Shown: piece by piece, positions 20,207 through 29,159 of the stretch
Position numbering within the stretch: the first letter of the stretch is position 1
Layout: every line of letters begins with the position of its first letter
Source of the DNA: JACQZU01 sp041908165
GTDB taxonomy: Bacteria > Acidobacteriota > Holophagae > Holophagales > Holophagaceae
Reading direction: 5' to 3'
NCBI GenBank assembly: GCA_041908165.1
Contig: JAYRFV010000123.1
Coordinates: 5,915 to 69,914 of the forward strand
Length of the DNA stretch: 64,000 bases
The notes under the pieces: model-generated
Databases searched by the model: none
The model's input: only the letters and a program-made list of their open reading frames with translations
What the model was told of the DNA's origin: nothing
Made by a program: the position numbers and the translations under genes

Positions 20207-21298
20207 TCAGCGGTGCACGTTCTGGTTGGGGTTGCGGGTGCCCATCTCCTCCCAGAGCCGCTGCAGGTTGTGCAGCCGCTCAGGGTAGTCCAGGTCCAGG
20301 GATTCGTCCTCGGGATCGAAACCGCTGGGATCCTCCAGCCATTCCGTCGGGAATTCCGGGAACACGAGCGCCAGCAGCGACCGGTCGAGGCCGCGGACGC
20401 TGAGGGTGCGGACCCCCGGGGTGTCCACCAGGATGCCGCCGGTGGGCACCGCGAAGCGTCGGGAGGCGGAGGTGGTCTGCCGGCCGGTGCCGTACTTGGT
20501 CATGCCGCCGGTGCGCAGGTCGGAGCCGGGGATGAGGGCGTTGATCAGGGTGCTCTTGCCGACCCCGCTGTGGCCCAGCAGGACCACGGTGCGGCCCTTC
20601 AGGGCCTCGCGCAGGGGCTCCAGGCCGGTGCCCTGGGCGGCGCTGGTTTCGTGGATCAAGAGCCCCTGCTCGCGCAGCGGGTCCAGTTCGGGCAGGGTGT
20701 CCTTGGCGCTGGCCCGGTCGCGCTTGGTGACCACGATGCGGAAGGCCAGGCCGGCGTCCAGGGCCAGGGCCTGGGCCCGCTCCAGCAGGCCCGGCCGGAT
20801 CGGCGGATCGACCACGGCGGCGCAGACCCACAGTTCGTCCGCGTTGGCGCAGACCAGCTGCCAGGGCTCGCGGTCGTCGATGCCGCCGCGCTTCAGCAGG
20901 GTCCTGCGGGGCATCACCGCCACCACCTGGGCCAGGGCCGGGGCGGCGTCGGCCTGCTCGGTTTCGACCCGGGCGTAGCGCACCCGGTCCCCGCAGACCA
21001 GCTTCACGCCCTTCAGCTTCCCCCCGAGGATGGCGCGGGCCTCGCTGCCGTCCTCCAGTTCCAGGTCGACCCACTGGCTGTGGCGCTGCACCAGGGTCGC
21101 CTCAGGCAGGTGCATCCAGGGCGCCGGGTCAGGCAGGGCCAGCAGGCGCTCGGGGTCGTGCGCCAGGATCCCGGTCTCCAGCCGCTCGGCGCTCTGCGCC
21201 CGCCGCTTGCCCTCGGCGTTGCGCTCCCGGGCGTAGGCCTCGCGGTGGTCCAGCTCCTGGGCGTGGCGGCTCTGGCCGAGGCGGAACTTGCGGCCCAT
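20207..21298 (-). CDS. rsgA: Ribosome biogenesis GTPase RsgA lacking the C-terminal zinc knuckle
   Basis: RsgA is the circularly permuted GTPase that tests 30S maturation. The 363-residue product has a basic N-terminal extension, an OB-fold (WVDLELEDGSEARAILGG) and permuted GTPase motifs: G4 VVTKRD before G1 GHSGVGKST and G3 DTPGVRTL. The usual C-terminal zinc domain (Cys-x4-Cys-x-His-x5-Cys) is absent. Instead the C-terminus is acidic (FDPEDESLDLDYPERL). The start overlaps the efp stop (TGATG), so the two are cotranslated. Confidence 0.92.
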   Translation of the reverse strand: MGRKFRLGQSRHAQELDHREAYARERNAEGKRRAQSAERLETGILAHDPERLLALPDPAPWMHLPEATLVQRHSQWVDLELEDGSEARAILGGKLKGVKLVCGDRVRYARVETEQADAAPALAQVVAVMPRRTLLKRGGIDDREPWQLVCANADELWVCAAVVDPPIRPGLLERAQALALDAGLAFRIVVTKRDRASAKDTLPELDPLREQGLLIHETSAAQGTGLEPLREALKGRTVVLLGHSGVGKSTLINALIPGSDLRTGGMTKYGTGRQTTSASRRFAVPTGGILVDTPGVRTLSVRGLDRSLLALVFPEFPTEWLEDPSGFDPEDESLDLDYPERLHNLQRLWEEMGTRNPNQNVHR

Positions 21299-21873
21299 CA
21301 GGCGCGTCCGGCGAAGTCCCCGGTCTCGGTGCTGACCCGCACCTTTTCGCCTTCCTTGATGAACAGAGGCACCCGGATCTCGATGCCGGTCTCCAGCTTG
21401 GCGGGCTTGGTGACGTTGCCGCTGGCGGTGTCGCCGCGGGCGCCGGGCTCGGTGTAGGTCACCGCCAGCTCCACGTGCGGCGGCATCTGCAGGCCGATGG
21501 GGTTGCCGTTGAACTTCTGGATCTGGATGACCAGCCCCTCGGTGAGGTAGTCGTTGGCGTCGCCGAGCATCTCGGCGTTGAGGCTGTGGGTCTCGAAGGT
21601 CTCCTGGTCCATGAAGTGGCTGCCGTCGCCGTCGCTGTAGAGGTAGGAGGCCGGGCTCATCACCAGGTCCGGCTCCTTGAACTTGTCGCCGGCCTTGAAG
21701 GTCTTGTCGAAGACCGCCCGGGTCAGCAGGTTGCGCATCTTCAGGCGGACCAGGGTCTGGCCGCCGCGGGCGGTGGGCGTGGAGATCTCCACGTCGAGGC
21801 AGTGGTAGGGCGTGCCCTCGTACTCGAAAAACATTTTTCGCTTGATGTCGATGGCCTCGATCAGCGCCGCCAT
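21298..21873 (-). CDS. efp: Elongation factor P with a YeiP/EfpL-like TARG loop
   Basis: EF-P relieves ribosome stalling at polyproline stretches. The 191-residue product has the three OB-like domains, including the C-terminal signature (GDTASGNVTKPAKLETG, VPLFIKEGEKVRVSTETGDF). The tip loop of domain I reads STPTARGGQ (residues 31-39) instead of PGKG, so Arg36 rather than Lys sits near the P-site tRNA. That loop resembles YeiP/EfpL, while the body looks like ordinary EF-P. The start at 21873 follows GGGGTG. It is translationally coupled to rsgA. Confidence 0.93.
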   Translation of the reverse strand: MAALIEAIDIKRKMFFEYEGTPYHCLDVEISTPTARGGQTLVRLKMRNLLTRAVFDKTFKAGDKFKEPDLVMSPASYLYSDGDGSHFMDQETFETHSLNAEMLGDANDYLTEGLVIQIQKFNGNPIGLQMPPHVELAVTYTEPGARGDTASGNVTKPAKLETGIEIRVPLFIKEGEKVRVSTETGDFAGRA

Positions 21874-22007
21874 GGACACCCCGGGGAATGCGGCCTCGCG
21901 GCCGGAAACGACCATTCTACCGGAGCCCGGCTCCGGCCCGGAGCGCCGAATTCCAGGCAGCCGGACGGATTGCCGAATATAGTTGAAACGGAAGCATATG
22001 CGGAGCC

Positions 22008-23210
22008 ATGGCCCTTGACCCCCTGAACATCGGCCGCTACCGGGTCCTGCGCCCGCTCGGGCAGGGCGCGATGGGGGTGGTCTACCTGGCCGAGGACCCG
22101 CTGCTCAAGCGCAACCTCGCCATCAAGGTGGTGAAGGCGGTGGGCGAGGTGCGCGACCTCGCCCTGGAGCGCTTCCGCCGGGAGGCGGAGATCAGCGCCA
22201 AGCTCAACCACCCCAACGTGGTGACCATCTACGACGTCGGTGAGGAGCCGGGGCTGGGCCCCTTCCTGGCCATGGAGTACGTGGAGGGCTCCAGCCTGTC
22301 CCGGCTGATCAAGGAGAAGAGCCTCGGCATCGAGACCTCCTTCACCGTCCTGATCCAGGCCATGCGCGCCCTGCGGGCCGCCCACCGCTGCGCCATCGTG
22401 CACCGCGACATCAAGCCGGAGAACATCCTGGTGGGCGAGGAGGGCCGGGTGAAGCTGATGGACTTCGGCATCGCCCGGACCATGTCCAGCACCCTCACCG
22501 GCTCCGGCGAGTTCCTCGGCTCGCCGGCCTACTCGGCGCCGGAACTGCTGCGGGGCGGAGAGCCCACCCCCTCCTCGGACCGCTTCGCCTTCGCCGCCAC
22601 CGCCTTCGAGGTGCTCACCGGCCGGCTGCCCCACCCCGGCCCCAACGTGGCGGCGGTGATCACCCACGTGCTGCACGAGCCGCCGGCGATCCCGCCGGAG
22701 ATGCCGGCGGACCTGGCCGCGCTTTTCCGCCGCGGCCTCGCCGCCGACCCCGACGACCGGCCCCAGACCCTGGTCGAGTTCGTCGGCGCGCTGATCAACT
22801 GCTCGCCCATGCCGCCCCTCGTCCGGGAGCGGGTGCAGGAGGTCATGCGCCAGGACACCCAGACCCAGGACGTGCTGCCGCAGTTCGTCCGGCCCCTGCC
22901 ACCCCGGCCCGCCACCGGCACCGACCCCGGCGGCCGCGCCAGCCCGGCCTACCACACCGAGAAGATGGAGACCCTGTCGGGGATCATGAGCCAGACCGCC
23001 GCCACCCGGATCCAGCTCGACCAGTCCCGCACCTCCCAGTCCGATCGCCCCCTGACCCGGCCGGTGGCCGACCTGCCCAGGCAGCCCAGGCCGCCGCTGG
23101 TGGATTTCCAGAAGGTCCTGGCCTGGGTCGTGCTTGCGGTCGTCTTCGGAATCGTGGTCTGGTGGGTCTATCTCTACCTCATGTCGCGCCACGGTCTGGC
23201 GCTTCCCTGA
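22008..23210 (+). CDS. Serine/threonine protein kinase with C-terminal membrane anchor (first of a tandem pair)
   Basis: A 400-residue Hanks-type kinase. The Gly loop GQGAMGVVYLAED, catalytic Lys40 (LAIKVVK), HRD132-134 (IVHRDIKPENI), DFG152-154 and the APE-like YSAPELL are all intact, so it should be active. A flexible linker of about 90 residues leads to a single transmembrane helix (about 370-393) and a short tail. No PASTA repeats are present. The gene ends 4 bases before a paralogous kinase. Upstream it is divergent from efp across an AT-richer 134-base gap. Confidence 0.93.
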   Translation: MALDPLNIGRYRVLRPLGQGAMGVVYLAEDPLLKRNLAIKVVKAVGEVRDLALERFRREAEISAKLNHPNVVTIYDVGEEPGLGPFLAMEYVEGSSLSRLIKEKSLGIETSFTVLIQAMRALRAAHRCAIVHRDIKPENILVGEEGRVKLMDFGIARTMSSTLTGSGEFLGSPAYSAPELLRGGEPTPSSDRFAFAATAFEVLTGRLPHPGPNVAAVITHVLHEPPAIPPEMPADLAALFRRGLAADPDDRPQTLVEFVGALINCSPMPPLVRERVQEVMRQDTQTQDVLPQFVRPLPPRPATGTDPGGRASPAYHTEKMETLSGIMSQTAATRIQLDQSRTSQSDRPLTRPVADLPRQPRPPLVDFQKVLAWVVLAVVFGIVVWWVYLYLMSRHGLALP

Positions 23211-23214
23211 ACCC

Positions 23215-24375
23215 ATGCCCGCACCCTCGCAACGCAGCATCGGCCGCTACCTCGTCCGGGGCACCCTGGGCCAGGGCGGCATGGGCATGGTCTACCTCGC
23301 CGAGGACCCCCTCCTCAAGCGCAAGGTGGCGGTCAAGGTGGTCAAGGCCGAAGGCGCCGCCCGCGACGAGGCCATGCTGCGGTTCAAGACCGAGGCCGAG
23401 ATCAGCGCCCGGCTCAGCCACCCCAACGTGGTCACCATCCACGACGTCGGCGACGAGCCGGGGGTGGGGACCTGGATGGCGATGGAGTTCATCGAGGGGA
23501 AGAGCCTCGCCACCCTCATCGAAACCAAGGCGCTGGACCTCGAGGCCGGCCTGCGGATCCTGATCCAGGCCAGCCGGGCCCTGCGCGCGGCCCACACGCT
23601 GGCGATCGTGCACCGCGACGTGAAGCCCGAGAACATCCTGCTCACCACTGACGGCCAGGTGAAGCTGATGGACTTCGGCATCGCCCGCACCATGGCCATG
23701 GAGCACCGGCTGACCGCCAACGGCGAGTTCTTCGGCAGCCCGCCCTACACGGCGCCGGAACTGCTTTCGGGCAAGGAGCCGACGCCGGCCTCCGACCGCT
23801 ACGCCTTCGCCGCCACCGCGATGGAGATGATGACCGGGGAGCTGCCCCATCCCGGCGCGAACCTGATGGCGATGCTGCAGCACATCCTCAAGGAGCCGCC
23901 GGTCATTCCATCCTCCTGCTCGCCGCAGCTCGGTGCGGTGTTCAGCAAGGCCCTGGCCAACGATCCGGAGGACCGGCACATCACCCTGACCGACTTCCTC
24001 CGCGACCTCATCGAAGCGCTGCCGCTGCCGGAGGCGACCCAGGGGAAGCTGCTGGAGAGCCTCGCCCAGGGCGACGTCTCCGGCGACATCGTGCCGATCC
24101 GGCGGCTGCAGAAGCGCGCCGACACGCCCCTGGCGCAGGCGTCGCGGCCCCTCGGCCTCGGCCACACCGGCCCGGTGCAGATCGACCTGGCCGCCGAGGA
24201 TCCGGAATACCTGGCGCGGCTGGCGGCCCGGGCCGCCCGCGACACGGTGGTGGAGGCGCCGGAGCCGAGCCGCTGGACCCCGCGCCTGATCGCCGCCCTG
24301 GTGATCCTCGGGCTGCTCGGCCTGGAACTGGTCTGGCTGCTCTGGGGGCTGGTGCAGACCCTGTTCTTCGCCTGA
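23215..24375 (+). CDS. Serine/threonine protein kinase with C-terminal membrane anchor (second of a tandem pair)
   Basis: This 386-residue kinase closely resembles the upstream one: Gly loop GQGGMGMVYLAED, Lys41, HRD133-135 (IVHRDVKPENI), DFG153-155, YTAPELL, and a C-terminal hydrophobic helix (LIAALVILGLLGLELVWLLWGLV). The ATG at 23215 lies just after the previous stop; an earlier in-frame start would overlap the first kinase. The pair is a likely tandem duplication whose linkers have diverged. Its stop abuts the convergent CPBP protease gene. Confidence 0.92.
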   Translation: MPAPSQRSIGRYLVRGTLGQGGMGMVYLAEDPLLKRKVAVKVVKAEGAARDEAMLRFKTEAEISARLSHPNVVTIHDVGDEPGVGTWMAMEFIEGKSLATLIETKALDLEAGLRILIQASRALRAAHTLAIVHRDVKPENILLTTDGQVKLMDFGIARTMAMEHRLTANGEFFGSPPYTAPELLSGKEPTPASDRYAFAATAMEMMTGELPHPGANLMAMLQHILKEPPVIPSSCSPQLGAVFSKALANDPEDRHITLTDFLRDLIEALPLPEATQGKLLESLAQGDVSGDIVPIRRLQKRADTPLAQASRPLGLGHTGPVQIDLAAEDPEYLARLAARAARDTVVEAPEPSRWTPRLIAALVILGLLGLELVWLLWGLVQTLFFA

Positions 24376-25716
24376 TCAGCCGACCATCGTCCGGAGCAGC
24401 AGGAGGATCGCGCCGTTCCACAGGGCGTGGAGGAGCACCGCCGCCGGCAGGCCGCCGCTGGCCCGGACGGCCGCGCCGAGGACCATGCCGAGGACGCCCA
24501 GCGTGGGCAGGCCGGCGGGCTGCAGGTGGATGGCGCCGAACAGGAGGCCCGAGACGAGGATCGCCGCGCCCCAGCCCCAGCGGCGGGCGAGGAAGGGCAG
24601 CAGCGTGCCGCGGAACAGCAGCTCCTCGAACAGCGGCGCGACCAGGGTGATGGTCAGGGCGGCCGCCAGCAGCGGGCCCGGCCCCGCCAGGCCCGCGAGG
24701 AAGTCCACCATCTCGCGCTGCGCCGGCGGGAAGCGCCGGGTCAGCGGGGCCGCCGCCCAGGCCGCCCCCAGGACCAGCGGCACCGCCAGCGCCAGGTGGG
24801 CCAGCCCCCAGCCCAGGTGCCGGGCCCAGCCGCCCGGCCACAGCCCGCGCCAGAAGCCGGGCCAGGCCGGCCCCAGCGCCCCGCGCAGGAGCAGCAGCCC
24901 CCAGCCCGCGTGGAGGCCCACGCTGAGGGTCAGCGCATAGGGCCGCAGGGGCGGAAGCGCCGTGGTCAGCGGCGCGACCAGGGTGCCGGAGACCAGCAGC
25001 CCCAGGAACCACCCGAGCAGCACCAGCATCATCGCCCGGCCGTCCAGGGGCGGGGCGGCCACGGAGGGGGCCGGGCGCTTCCGGAGCAGCAGGAACAGGG
25101 CCACGCCCAGGCTGGCGAAGCAGGCGAAGGCCGCGCCCAGGCCGATCAGTCCGGCGACCGCCAGCCGGCGGAGGACGGCCGCGCCGACCGGGCCGGCCGG
25201 CTGGATGGGGCCGTCGCCCGCGGCGAGCCGCGCCTCCAGCAGCCCGGCCGCCCAGCCCCCGCCCAGGGCCCGTGCCGCCGCGGCCCGCTCGGTGCCCGCC
25301 ACCCGCGGGCCGCCCTCGTAGGCCTGCCCCCAGCAGCGCAGGAAGGCGGCCGCCCCCGGGCCCTGAAGGCCCCCGGCGAGGGCCAGGCGACGGCCCAGGG
25401 CGAGGTCGCCGCGCTCCGCCGCCAGGACGCCGACGACGGCCCGGTCCCAGGGCTCGCGGAGCCCCTTCGCCACCCGCTCCGGGTCGGCGCTGCCGAAGCG
25501 CGCCGCACCGGCGCCCCCCAGCAGGCGCTCGGCGGCGAAGGGGAGTTCCGCCAGCCGCCCCTGCAGGCTGGCGCCGTGCAGGGGCGGCGCGGCGGACCGC
25601 CGCTGCAGCACGGCGCCCGCCAGGAAGAGCACCAGGACCGCCAGGCCGAGGATCAGGGGATCCGCCCAGGCCCGGTCCGGCTGCCAGCCTGCCTGCTCCT
25701 GCGGTCGCGGTTCCAT
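24376..25716 (-). CDS. CPBP-family intramembrane glutamic protease (CAAX protease-like)
   Basis: A 446-residue polytopic membrane protein. The N-terminal ~190 residues hold one membrane segment and an Ala/Gly/Arg-rich soluble region. The C-terminal half has multiple helices with the CPBP motifs EELLFRG, FGAIHLQ and a final HALWNG. Such proteins cleave prenylated or other membrane substrates, or act in bacteriocin immunity. The substrate here is unknown. The start at 25716 precedes a typical anchor; the frame is open much further upstream, but that region overlaps the divergent thioesterase. Confidence 0.85.
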   Translation of the reverse strand: MEPRPQEQAGWQPDRAWADPLILGLAVLVLFLAGAVLQRRSAAPPLHGASLQGRLAELPFAAERLLGGAGAARFGSADPERVAKGLREPWDRAVVGVLAAERGDLALGRRLALAGGLQGPGAAAFLRCWGQAYEGGPRVAGTERAAAARALGGGWAAGLLEARLAAGDGPIQPAGPVGAAVLRRLAVAGLIGLGAAFACFASLGVALFLLLRKRPAPSVAAPPLDGRAMMLVLLGWFLGLLVSGTLVAPLTTALPPLRPYALTLSVGLHAGWGLLLLRGALGPAWPGFWRGLWPGGWARHLGWGLAHLALAVPLVLGAAWAAAPLTRRFPPAQREMVDFLAGLAGPGPLLAAALTITLVAPLFEELLFRGTLLPFLARRWGWGAAILVSGLLFGAIHLQPAGLPTLGVLGMVLGAAVRASGGLPAAVLLHALWNGAILLLLRTMVG

Positions 25717-25806
25717 CCCGCCAGGATAGTCGCGGAGCGGCCGCGCGGACGAAGCCGGACGGCGAACACGGCGGTTCCGGGCCGGAGCCCACGGTACATT
25801 GGTTCC

Positions 25807-26199
25807 ATGCCCTTCTCGCATCCCGTCGAAGTCCGGTTCCGCGATGTGGACGCCCTCGGCCACGTCAACCACGCGGTGGTGGTCAGCTACTTCGAGGCCG
25901 CCCGCTACGCCTGGTGGCGGGGCTACCTGGACGGGCGGGACTTCCGCTCCGAGGGCTTCCTGATCGCCCGGGTGGAGGTCGACTACCGGGTGCCCATCCA
26001 GCTCGGCGAGGAGGTCGTGGTGGAACTGCGCTGCCCGCGGGTCGGCCGCAGCTCCTTCGACTTGGACTACCGCGTGCTCGGCCGGGGCGGGGTGCTGCTG
26101 GCCGAAGGCCGGACGGTGCAGGTCATGCTCGATTTCGCCCACGGCCGGCCGAGCCCCATCGGAGCCGCCACCGCCGCCTGGCTGGCGGCCCAGGCATGA
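25807..26199 (+). CDS. Acyl-CoA thioesterase, 4HBT hotdog family
   Basis: A 130-residue hotdog-fold protein. VRFRDVDALGHVNHAVVVSYFEAAR carries the catalytic Asp region and Asn/His typical of 4-hydroxybenzoyl-CoA/YbgC-like thioesterases, followed by VEVDYRVPIQLGEEVVVEL. It probably hydrolyses acyl-CoA esters; chain length cannot be read from the sequence. Its TGA overlaps the ATG of the next gene (ATGA), so the two are coupled. Confidence 0.88.
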   Translation: MPFSHPVEVRFRDVDALGHVNHAVVVSYFEAARYAWWRGYLDGRDFRSEGFLIARVEVDYRVPIQLGEEVVVELRCPRVGRSSFDLDYRVLGRGGVLLAEGRTVQVMLDFAHGRPSPIGAATAAWLAAQA

Positions 26200-26963
26200 G
26201 GCTCGGCACGGCGCTTCGGGTCGAGGGGGGCCGGGAGCGGCGGTTCCTGGCCAGTCCGCTGCCCGACGACCCGGGCCGGCTCGTCGACCTCCAGGGCGTC
26301 GAGGCGGAACGCCTGCGCAAGCTCGGGGAGGGCGAGCCGGAGGCGCTCGCCCAGGCGCTGCTGCCCGCAAGCCTGCGGCGGCTCCTCGAGGCCGGCCCCC
26401 GGGGACTTCAGCGGGCCCGGCAGGCCCTCGCCTACGCCGAGAAGTGGGCCCGGCGGGGCAACCTGCCGCCGTCGCTGGCCCCCAGCGTGGAGGACCTCAA
26501 GCTGCTGCCCTGCCTGCCCCGCCCCAGCAGCCTGCGCCTGCCCGAGGGCGGCTACGGCGACCGGCTCGGCCTGCGGGGCCCGGGCGCCCGGCTCCCCTGG
26601 ACCGCCGGCGCCTCCTGGCGGGCCTCCCTGGCGGTGTTCGGCCAGGCCGGCGGCCGGCCGGCCGGTTTCGCCCTGGTGCTCGAGGCCGGGGCCGCCGCGG
26701 TGCTCGGCGCCTGGATGCACACCGACATCCGGCTCGAAGGGGAACTCGAACTGGAAGCCCGTTCCGGAGCGCGCAGGGCGCCCCTGGCCGCCTGGGCCGA
26801 CCTGGAGCTGCCGCCGCTGCGGCCGGGGGAGGTGCAGCTGCTGCCCTTCCCGATCTGGGAGCCGCTGCCGCTGCTGCCGGGCGACCGCGCCCGGCTGGAG
26901 ACGCCCTTCGACAGCCTGGACGCCCGCGTCGACCGCGAGGGGACCCACCCCACCCTGCAGTGA
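26196..26963 (+). CDS. Fumarylacetoacetate hydrolase-like protein, probably degenerate
   Basis: The first ~115 residues of this 255-residue protein resemble the N-terminal domain of FAH-family enzymes (RLVDLQGVEAERL, LPASLRRLLEAGPRGLQRARQAL, LKLLPCLPRPSS). The C-terminal part keeps a faint FAH pattern (FALVLEAG, LLPGDRARLETPFD), but the acidic metal-binding ExE and D motifs are not visible. It may be an inactive or much diverged member. It is coupled to the thioesterase and ends against the convergent DAHP synthase gene. Confidence 0.6.
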   Translation: MRLGTALRVEGGRERRFLASPLPDDPGRLVDLQGVEAERLRKLGEGEPEALAQALLPASLRRLLEAGPRGLQRARQALAYAEKWARRGNLPPSLAPSVEDLKLLPCLPRPSSLRLPEGGYGDRLGLRGPGARLPWTAGASWRASLAVFGQAGGRPAGFALVLEAGAAAVLGAWMHTDIRLEGELELEARSGARRAPLAAWADLELPPLRPGEVQLLPFPIWEPLPLLPGDRARLETPFDSLDARVDREGTHPTLQ

Positions 26964-28319
<1,356 letters not shown>

Positions 28320-28363
28320 GGTCCATCTGACCACGAATCGCCCGGGCTGTCCCGCGCCCGGCC

Positions 28364-29065
28364 TCAGTCGCCGGCGTCGGCCTCCACGGCGGCGGTCCAG
28401 CGGTAGCCCTCGCCGCCCACCGTGGTGATGAAGGGCCGTCCGAGGTCGTCCTCGCCGAGCTTCTTCCGCAGGTTGGCCACGTGGACGTCCACGGTGCGCG
28501 GGGTGGGCCGCCCGTCCACCTCCCAGGCGAGCTGCAGCAGTTCGTTGCGGCTGTGGGTGCGGCCCGGGTGGGCGATCAGGATCTCGAGGATCCGGAACTC
28601 GCGGGGCGTGGTGTCCAGGAGGCGGCCGCCCCGCCGCACCTCGAGGCCCGGGAGGTCGAACCGGAACGGCCCGGAGCGGAGGACCGCCGGCGGCGGCGGC
28701 GCCTGGGTCCGCCTGAGGATCGCCCGGATCCGCGCCACCAGCTCCAGCACCGAGAAGGGCTTCACCAGGTAGTCGTCGGCGCCGATGCTGAGGCCCTTCA
28801 CCCGGTCGGCCTCCTCGCCGCGGGCGGTGAGCATCAGCACCGGCACCAGGTCGTTGCGGCCGCGGAGGTCGGCCAGCACCTGGAAGCCGTCGAGACGGGG
28901 CAGCATCAGGTCCAGGATCACCAGGTCGGCGCGCCGGGCTCGGTGGGCGGCGAGGGCCGGCTCGCCGTCATCGACCGCCTCCACCGTATAGCCCTCGTAC
29001 CCCAGGTTGGTCACCAGGAGCTGCCGGAGGCTGGGTTCGTCCTCGACCACGAGGATGTGGGTCAT
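28364..29065 (-). CDS. OmpR/PhoB-family response regulator
   Basis: A 233-residue regulator. The receiver domain has the acidic pair (VVEDE), phospho-acceptor Asp in LVILDLMLPRLDG and Lys in VKPF. The C-terminal winged helix contains TPREFRILEILIAHPGR, RTVDVHVANLRKKL and GEGYRW. The start MTHILVVEDE at 29065 is standard. It lies downstream of a histidine kinase gene, its probable partner; a 94-base gap separates them. Confidence 0.94.
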   Translation of the reverse strand: MTHILVVEDEPSLRQLLVTNLGYEGYTVEAVDDGEPALAAHRARRADLVILDLMLPRLDGFQVLADLRGRNDLVPVLMLTARGEEADRVKGLSIGADDYLVKPFSVLELVARIRAILRRTQAPPPPAVLRSGPFRFDLPGLEVRRGGRLLDTTPREFRILEILIAHPGRTHSRNELLQLAWEVDGRPTPRTVDVHVANLRKKLGEDDLGRPFITTVGGEGYRWTAAVEADAGD

Positions 29066-29159
29066 CGCATCGATCCAATGAACGGGGAACCCCACAAGCA
29101 TTGGGGCTCCGTCGCGGCCGCGCAATGCCCCCGCGGTTTTTCCACAGGCGGGGCGGGGC

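Noticed and set aside
24373..24378. Abutting convergent stop codons forming TGATCA (also at 26961-26966) as a possible protein site
   Set aside because: TGA followed by the complement of TGA always gives TGATCA when convergent genes abut, so it needs no further explanation.
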